From NCBI RefSeq assembly GCF_000381085.1, contig NZ_KB905899.1, positions 1,240,001 to 1,304,000 on the forward strand: DNA of 64,000 nt, read 5' to 3'. A model generated the notes under the pieces. The model had not been told where the DNA came from and ran no database searches. It saw only the letters and a list, made by a program, of their open reading frames with translations. Source of the DNA: Thiomicrorhabdus arctica DSM 13458. Its GTDB lineage: Bacteria; Pseudomonadota; Gammaproteobacteria; Thiomicrospirales; Thiomicrospiraceae. Positions 58,547-64,000 of this stretch are shown here, in pieces (the first letter of the stretch is position 1; each line of letters starts with the position of its first letter). The translations under genes and the position numbers were made by a program.

Positions 58547-59800
58547 ATGGAACAAGTACTACAATTAAGTTACGCACTTGATACCTTCTACTTCCTAATG
58601 TCTGGTGCATTAGTGATGTGGATGGCAGCTGGTTTTGCCATGCTGGAAGCAGGTTTAGTGCGTTCAAAAAACACAACTGAAATCTTAGCTAAGAACGTTG
58701 GTCTTTTTGCCATCGCTTGTATTATGTATATGCTAGTCGGTTATAACATTATGTATCCTGCTGAAGCGGTAAACAGCTTCTTCCCAGGTATCAGCTTCCT
58801 AATTGGCAGTGGTGGTGACCACCTAGCGACAGCAGTGACTGCTGGCGGTGATGATGCACCTTACTATTCAGGCATGTCTGACTTCTTCTTTCAAGTCGTA
58901 TTCGTAGCAACGGCAATGTCTGTTGTTTCTGGTGCGGTTGCTGAACGCATGAAGCTTATGTCTTTCTTCGCTTTTGCAATCGTCTTCACATCAGTTATCT
59001 ACCCAATGCAAGGCTTCTGGAAATGGGGTGGTGGTTTCTTAGACGGCCTAGGCTTCCTTGATTTCGCTGGTTCTGGTGTGGTTCACATGGCGGGTGCTTC
59101 TGCTGCTCTAGCCGGTGTTTTACTACTGGGCGCTCGTAAAGGTAAATATGGACCAAATGGTGAGTCTCGTGCGATCCCTGGTGCTAACCTTCCGCTTGCA
59201 ACTCTAGGTACTTTCATCCTATGGTTAGGTTGGTTTGGTTTCAACGGTGGCTCTGAGCTTAAAATCTCTAACGTTGAAGAAGCAAACGCTGTAGCAATGA
59301 TCTTTGTAAACACGTTAATGGCGGCTGCTGGTGGTGTTATCGGTGCGTTACTCATGTCTAAGTTCAAATTCGGTAAAGCGGATTTAACAATGATGCTTAA
59401 CGGTGCGTTAGCTGGTTTAGTTGCGATTACTGCAGAACCTTTAACCCCTTCAGCTTTAGAAGCAACCTTAATCGGTCTTGTGGGTGGTATCCTAGTTGTT
59501 CTAGCCATCCTATTTATTGATTCTAAAATGAAAATTGATGATCCAGTAGGTGCTATCTCTGTTCATGGTGTGGTCGGTATCTTCGGTCTTATCGCAGTTA
59601 CTTTCACAAACCCAGATGCAACTATTGTGGCTCAGTTAACCGGTATTGCAGTCATCTTTGCTTGGGTATTTGGCACCAGTTTAATCGTATGGTCTATCAT
59701 CAAAGTCATTATGGGAATCCGTGTCACTGAAGAGGAAGAGTACGAAGGTGTTGATCAATCTGAATGTGGAATGGAAGCCTACCCTGAATTCACAAAATAA
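58547..59800 (+). CDS. amtB: Ammonium transporter AmtB
   Basis: AmtB conducts ammonium/ammonia across the inner membrane and is gated by GlnK. The 417-residue protein has about eleven spans with the Amt signature DFAGSGVVHMAGASAALAG (about 178-196), which includes one pore histidine, and a second at DPVGAISVHGVVGIFG (about 330-345). No signal peptide is obvious, but the N-terminal span may serve as one. The C-terminal tail ends near residues YEGVDQSECG, where GlnK contacts occur in the family. It ends in a strong terminator. Confidence 0.98.
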   Translation: MEQVLQLSYALDTFYFLMSGALVMWMAAGFAMLEAGLVRSKNTTEILAKNVGLFAIACIMYMLVGYNIMYPAEAVNSFFPGISFLIGSGGDHLATAVTAGGDDAPYYSGMSDFFFQVVFVATAMSVVSGAVAERMKLMSFFAFAIVFTSVIYPMQGFWKWGGGFLDGLGFLDFAGSGVVHMAGASAALAGVLLLGARKGKYGPNGESRAIPGANLPLATLGTFILWLGWFGFNGGSELKISNVEEANAVAMIFVNTLMAAAGGVIGALLMSKFKFGKADLTMMLNGALAGLVAITAEPLTPSALEATLIGLVGGILVVLAILFIDSKMKIDDPVGAISVHGVVGIFGLIAVTFTNPDATIVAQLTGIAVIFAWVFGTSLIVWSIIKVIMGIRVTEEEEYEGVDQSECGMEAYPEFTK

Positions 59801-59824
59801 AACCAACTAAGACTCCTCGGTCTT

Positions 59825-59847
59825 GCCCCGCACTGCGGGGCTTTTTT
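59825..59847 (+). terminator. Terminator of glnK-amtB
   Basis: Stem GCCCCGC / GCGGGGC with a 3-base ACT loop followed by six T, 24 bp after the amtB stop codon. Confidence 0.95.
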
Positions 59848-59946
59848 ATGCCCGCGCGCTTTTACTTCTAGAAAAGCCAATATCGCCATACAGTTTTATA
59901 TACAATGACTCAACTAATTCCACCTCTTTAAAAAGAAGTCTCTTTC

Positions 59947-60426
59947 ATGAACAGTTCCAACCCACGTGCGCTAGCAACCAAAACAATGCTTTTGATCTTA
60001 AGTCAGATAATAACGACATTTTCAGCGACCAGTTTTGCGAGCAGTGCTCCAGATAAAACCGGATACTCCACTAAATACAAACAATTTGATGCACCGTCAG
60101 AGAGGGTCCCCAAATATTTTTCGATGGAAAAAATAGTGGTTAATTTTCGCGGCGAAGGTAAAGCGAAGTTTTTGGCAATTGATTTAGAATTTATGTCTTA
60201 CTACCCACAAATCGTCGAAACAGAAATGGAACATTTGCGTCCGATTCTAAAAAATAATATCGATCGCTTATTACGCAATCAATTTTACTCACAACTACAT
60301 ACCCCTAATGGTCCAGATCGTTTACGAGAAGAAATATTACAAGTAGCCCGTAAAACTCTAGAACGTCACCAACTCTTTCCTGACTTATTAGAAGATGTTT
60401 ATTTAGAACGGTTTGTCATGCAATAG
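59947..60426 (+). CDS. FliL-like flagellar basal body protein
   Basis: A 159-residue protein with an N-terminal hydrophobic segment (about residues 12-32) and a domain with the FliL pattern: the strand YFSMEKIVVNFRGEGKAKFLAIDLEFM, then ILKNNIDRLLRNQFYSQL and LREEILQVARKTLERH. FliL wraps the stator in the basal body. The hydrophobic segment is followed by ATSFASSAP, so it could be a cleaved signal rather than an anchor, which would make it a periplasmic paralogue. It stands alone, outside any flagellar operon. Confidence 0.85.
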   Translation: MNSSNPRALATKTMLLILSQIITTFSATSFASSAPDKTGYSTKYKQFDAPSERVPKYFSMEKIVVNFRGEGKAKFLAIDLEFMSYYPQIVETEMEHLRPILKNNIDRLLRNQFYSQLHTPNGPDRLREEILQVARKTLERHQLFPDLLEDVYLERFVMQ

Positions 60427-60551
60427 AGAGAGTTCGTTGAATGAACGTGACATGGAACATAAAAAGGCCTCACCCATTTAATGACGTTTTTATGTATTTA
60501 ATGACTGGAGTTGACGAAAACTAACGGTTTAGAACAATCCGCTCTAGTCAC

Positions 60552-60980
60552 TTACAAAGTACGTAATGTATACAGCAACTTTAGAAACCACATTTTTAAA
60601 GAAGGCTTTACCACTATTGGGTGATGAAACTTTAATAACACAGATGTTTCTTCTGGATTATAGAGCGGGTGATGCTCCCAATCCATTAGATCTTCATAGT
60701 CAATACCACTGTCTAAAGCAATTAATTGCCAAGGCAAAACCGCTTGTCCTAACTTTGCTTCTGGCCCTATTGCCGTAAACACGAGAGGAATTTTTTCTGC
60801 CAGCGTGACGGTTTTAGACTGTCCAGACTCCATCCAAATTCGTACTAACTCCCCCTCTTCCAATATCGTACCGTAGGGCAAAAACTGATAAACCGCATTT
60901 AAATTGGTGACAGAATTATCCACCAAAGGCGGGCCTTCTTCGAACTTAAATTTACAGTAACCTCCTGAACAACAAGACAT
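60552..60980 (-). CDS. Unknown protein with an N-terminal cysteine cluster
   Basis: I do not recognise this 142-residue protein. It opens MSCCSGGYCKFKF with three cysteines in nine residues, a possible metal or [Fe-S] site, and has no signal peptide. The middle is strand-rich (ILEEGELVRIWMESGQSKTVTLAEK), possibly a small beta-barrel, and the C-terminus is basic and hydrophobic (KPSLKMWFLKLLYTLRTL). The ATG has AAGGAAA upstream. No neighbouring operon partner. Confidence 0.7.
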   Translation of the reverse strand: MSCCSGGYCKFKFEEGPPLVDNSVTNLNAVYQFLPYGTILEEGELVRIWMESGQSKTVTLAEKIPLVFTAIGPEAKLGQAVLPWQLIALDSGIDYEDLMDWEHHPLYNPEETSVLLKFHHPIVVKPSLKMWFLKLLYTLRTL

Positions 60981-61047
60981 TTTTCTTTCCTTAACGTTTA
61001 AAGACGCGTAAAATCAATGTATACACAAATTACATGGGGATTTTAAC

Positions 61048-61839
61048 ATGGACATCAGCGCTTATAGTACTACTAACAATCCATCCCATTCCAGCAACCT
61101 TCAGTCTATCAATGAAAGCATGGCGAGCGGTTCAAAAATAAACCACTCATCTGACAACCCTGCCGCTCAAGCAATTATTACGGCGTTGACGACACGAGTG
61201 GATACACAAGACATGGCGACGCGTAATGCAAATGATGGCATATCATTACTGCAAACAGCGGATAGCGCAAGCAACTCAATCACACAATCCTTACAGCGGA
61301 TGAATGAGCTGTCAATTCAATCTATGAATGGCACTTTAAACCCTTCGCAACGCAGCATGCTGAATCAAGAATTCCAACAAAACCTTCAGAGTATTAATCA
61401 AGTTTCGGATTCAACCAGCTTTAATGGTAATAAACTATTAAATGGTAATACAACCGGTATCGATATTGCACTCGGAGACACGACCAGCCGCTTAACGTTA
61501 CCCAACCTGAGTACCGACGCTTTGAGCATTACGGGGTTAGACATTAGCAATCCAGCAAGTGCCTCATTGGCAATGGATGGGGTTAGCTTGGCGATTGAAC
61601 AGCTTAGCAGTGCGCGCAGTCAGTTTGGTGCTCAACAAAACGGACTCACCAGTGCCGTCGATAACCAACAAAACCAAAGTTTGAACACGATGGCAACTCG
61701 AAGCCAGCTAAGCGACACCGATTTTGCACGCACCATTGCAGAACAATCCAGATTGAATATTCTAAATCAAAGCTCCATCGCAATGATGTCACAAGGCACT
61801 CAATCTAAGTCCTCTGTGTTACAGCTTCTTGGCACCTAG
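61048..61839 (+). CDS. Short divergent flagellin-like protein
   Basis: A 263-residue flagellin-family protein. The N-terminal helix pair (about residues 18-110) has the flagellin pattern ...NESMASGSKINHSSDNPAAQAIITAL and NANDGISLLQTADSASNSITQSLQRMNELSIQS, and the C-terminal helix has QLSDTDFARTIAEQSRLNILNQSSIAMMSQ. The central domain is very short, so there is almost no variable surface region. It departs from normal flagellins at the start (MDISAYSTTNN rather than a V-I-N-T-N start). It is far from any hook or filament operon. It could be a minor filament or cap-adjacent subunit; a main flagellin elsewhere is expected. Confidence 0.85.
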   Translation: MDISAYSTTNNPSHSSNLQSINESMASGSKINHSSDNPAAQAIITALTTRVDTQDMATRNANDGISLLQTADSASNSITQSLQRMNELSIQSMNGTLNPSQRSMLNQEFQQNLQSINQVSDSTSFNGNKLLNGNTTGIDIALGDTTSRLTLPNLSTDALSITGLDISNPASASLAMDGVSLAIEQLSSARSQFGAQQNGLTSAVDNQQNQSLNTMATRSQLSDTDFARTIAEQSRLNILNQSSIAMMSQGTQSKSSVLQLLGT

Positions 61840-61895
61840 ATTTAGTTAATAAAACTTAAATATTGAACATAACGCTCTATACTTCTAAAAGCATT

Positions 61896-61916
61896 CGGCA
61901 GTTTACCTGCCGTTTT
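61896..61916 (+). terminator. Terminator of the flagellin-like gene
   Basis: Stem CGGCAG / CTGCCG with a 5-base loop and TTTT, 56 bp after the stop codon. Confidence 0.8.
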
Positions 61917-62098
61917 GTTCTCCTATCTTTTAAGCCTCTACAACTCTACAAACACCCTCTCCGACTCTGTCACATAAAATGAATAGACTTTGCTTTACAT
62001 TTCATTGTTTTTATCCATGACAGTTAAAGACTTCTTCAGCTGTGATTGTTATAATCGGCGGATTATTATTTAAAATTTACGAGTTGATTACGAACCCT

Positions 62099-64000
62099 AT
62101 GGAAAAGCATTTCGATCCAAATACAATTGAAACAAAATGGTACCAAACTTGGGAGAATAAAGGTTATTTCAAGCCCAAGAATGACGATTCCACCCCCTAT
62201 TCAATTATGATTCCGCCTCCAAACGTGACTGGAAGCCTACATATGGGGCACGCTTTCCAAGACACCATTATGGACACTCTCATTCGTTATCACCGAATGA
62301 AAGGTGATGATACGCTGTGGCAACCTGGAACCGACCATGCCGGAATTGCGACCCAGATGGTTGTTGAACGTCAGCTTGCCGCTAAAGGCTTGAGCCGTCA
62401 TGACCTTGGACGTGAAAAATTCATTGAGAAAATTTGGGAATGGAAAGAAGATTCTGGTGGCACGATAACGCAACAACTACGTCGAATGGGGGCTTCACCA
62501 GACTGGACACGTGAGCGCTTTACTATGGATGATGGCCTGTCTGATGCGGTTAAAGAAGTCTTTGTTAGCCTATATGAAGAAGACCTAATCTACCGTGGTA
62601 AACGCTTAGTGAACTGGGATCCTGTCCTGCATACGGCGGTTTCTGATTTAGAGGTTATCTCTGAGGAAGAGCAAGGTAATATGTGGCACATGAGTTATCC
62701 ATTAACCGATGGCTCTGGTGCATTAGTGGTAGCAACAACACGCCCTGAAACCATGTTAGGAGATCAAGCGGTTGCCGTTCATCCTGATGATGAACGTTAT
62801 CAACATTTGATCGGTAAAACCATTACTCTACCTTTAGTCGGTCGTCAAATCCCAATTATTGCAGATGATTACGTTGATCCAGAATTCGGTACTGGTTGTG
62901 TCAAAATCACGCCTGCTCATGATTTTAACGATTACGAAATGGGCAAACGTCACGACCTACCGATGCTCAACATTCTCACCCATGATGCCTGCATTAATGA
63001 AGAAGCGCCTGAAAAATACCAAGGTTTAGATCGTTATGAAGCGCGTAAATTAATTGTTGCTGATCTAGAAGCCCTAGGTCTAATGGTCGATATCAAACCC
63101 CATACTTTAATGGTGCCTCGCGGGGATCGCTCTCACGCTGTCATCGAACCGTTTTTAACCGATCAGTGGTATGTTGCTGTTGAAGCCTTAGCGAAACCTG
63201 CCATTGATGCGGTTAAGAATGGCGACATTGAGTTTGTGCCTAAAAACTGGGAAAACACCTATTTTGAGTGGATGAATAATATTCAGGACTGGTGCATTTC
63301 TCGTCAAATATGGTGGGGACACAGAATTCCAGCCTGGTTCGATGATAACGGTAAAGTCTATGTCGGTCGTAATGAACAAGAGGTACGTGAAAAGAATGGA
63401 TTTGCCGCTGACTACAACCTCCGTCAAGATGATGATGTCTTAGATACCTGGTTCAGTTCTGCCCTTTGGACATTCTCAACTTTAGGTTGGCCCGAAAAAA
63501 CACCTGAATTGGCAAAATTTCATCCAACATCTGTATTGGTTACCGGTTTTGATATCATTTTCTTCTGGGTGGCTAGAATGATTATGATGGGGCTTAAATT
63601 CACAGGTGAAGTGCCCTTTAAACAGATTTATGTACATGGATTAGTTCGTGATGGTGAAGGCCAGAAAATGTCTAAATCGAAAGGCAACGTATTAGATCCG
63701 ATTGATCTTATTGACGGTATCGAGCTAGAAGACCTGGTTAAAAAACGTACCTACGGTATGATGCAGCCAGAAAAAGCGGCCAAAATTGAAAAATCAACTC
63801 GTAAACAGTTTGCTGATGGCATCCCTGCTTTCGGAACAGATGCGATTCGTTTTACCTTCGCTTCTTTAGCTTCGACAGGTCGCGACATCCGTTTCGACTT
63901 GCAACGCGCCGAAGGGTATCGTAATTTCTGCAACAAGCTTTGGAATGCAACGCGTTATGTCTTAATGAATACCGAAGGTTTTGACACAGGGGTGGATAAA
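62099..64000 (+). CDS. valS: Valyl-tRNA synthetase, N-terminal part (runs off the window)
   Basis: ValS charges tRNA(Val). The 634 codons visible have no stop. The class I motifs are HMGH (HIGH box, residues 48-51) and KMSKS (523-527), and the editing domain between them carries [17 protein letters not shown] and [17 protein letters not shown], which discriminate against threonine. The remaining anticodon-binding and coiled-coil parts lie beyond the edge. No strong ribosome-binding site precedes the ATG. Confidence 0.98.
   Translation, partial: MEKHFDPNTIETKWYQTWENKGYFKPKNDDSTPYSIMIPPPNVTGSLHMGHAFQDTIMDTLIRYHRMKGDDTLWQPGTDHAGIATQMVVERQLAAKGLSRHDLGREKFIEKIWEWKEDSGGTITQQLRRMGASPDWTRERFTMDDGLSDAVKEVFVSLYEEDLIYRGKRLVNWDPVLHTAVSDLEVISEEEQGNMWHMSYPLTDGSGALVVATTRPETMLGDQAVAVHPDDERYQHLIGKTITLPLVGRQIPIIADDYVDPEFGTGCVKITPAHDFNDYEMGKRHDLPMLNILTHDACINEEAPEKYQGLDRYEARKLIVADLEALGLMVDIKPHTLMVPRGDRSHAVIEPFLTDQWYVAVEALAKPAIDAVKNGDIEFVPKNWENTYFEWMNNIQDWCISRQIWWGHRIPAWFDDNGKVYVGRNEQEVREKNGFAADYNLRQDDDVLDTWFSSALWTFSTLGWPEKTPELAKFHPTSVLVTGFDIIFFWVARMIMMGLKFTGEVPFKQIYVHGLVRDGEGQKMSKSKGNVLDPIDLIDGIELEDLVKKRTYGMMQPEKAAKIEKSTRKQFADGIPAFGTDAIRFTFASLASTGRDIRFDLQRAEGYRNFCNKLWNATRYVLMNTEGFDTGVDK

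Noticed and set aside
59083-59508. 141-residue open frame antisense to amtB
   Set aside because: Antisense to a certain gene; Pro/Ala-rich translation typical of shadows of GC-containing codons.
61018-61047. Sigma-28 flagellar promoter before the flagellin-like gene
   Set aside because: No acceptable TAAA...GCCGATAA match was found, so regulation by FliA is not supported.

Overview
The window is ordinary chromosome from a moderately AT-rich gammaproteobacterium. Gene content points to a marine sulfur-oxidising relative of Thiomicrospira, Hydrogenovibrio or Thiomicrorhabdus: a SoxH-like metallo-hydrolase, a SoxK-like lipoprotein, a secreted DsrE-family protein, GatCAB, and gammaproteobacterial operon orders such as mreBCD-mrdA-rodA-dacA-dat-ybeD-lipB-lipA and lptD-surA-pdxA-rsmA-apaH. 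The taxonomic assignment is inference from gene order and protein character, not from a search. I saw no rRNA, tRNA, CRISPR array, prophage or insertion sequence.

Layout. 1-430: 5' part of guaB. 0.75-4.4 kb: small envelope genes, serB and a Tat-exported metallo-hydrolase. 4.6-6.4 kb: an exbB-exbD-tonB energy-transduction operon. 6.5-8.9 kb: sufE-like gene and a soluble double-PAS chemoreceptor. 9.2-9.9 kb: an AT-rich gene split by one in-frame amber codon. 10-14.4 kb: htpX and gatCAB. 14.7-25.6 kb: cell-shape and wall genes (mreBCD, mrdA, rodA, dacA), then dat, ybeD, lipB, lipA and a cysteine-depleted hslO. 25.7-29.6 kb: DyP peroxidase, yaaA, a YgjP-like metalloprotein, a BASS transporter and a lone HicA-like gene. 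29.7-38.3 kb: amgK-murU (muropeptide recycling) divergent from lptD-surA-pdxA-rsmA-apaH. 38.3-41.3 kb: small genes, a voltage-gated channel with a calcium-like filter, and a ferredoxin. 41.4-52.4 kb: a phosphate locus (pstS, a Pit-type transporter, pstCAB-phoU-phoBR) with readable Pho boxes. 52.7-59.8 kb: a nitrogen locus (glnA, glnE, glnK, amtB) with sigma-54 promoter sequences before glnA and glnK. 59.9-64 kb: a FliL-like protein, an orphan protein, an orphan short flagellin and the start of valS.

The most unusual signal is a repeated 12-bp perfect palindrome, ACCAGGCCTGGT, with six exact copies and three one-mismatch copies, eight of nine between genes. Five copies extend to a 22-bp imperfect palindrome whose outer arms differ between copies but remain complementary. 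I know of no named element with this sequence. It behaves like a genome-wide protein-binding site or a highly iterated palindrome. Other points worth a look are mreC with a probable AUU start, a 17-codon leader overlapping mrdA, Hsp33 with only two of four zinc cysteines, the TFEDWTD channel filter, and overlapping phosphate and nitrogen control in the pstC-glnA intergenic region.
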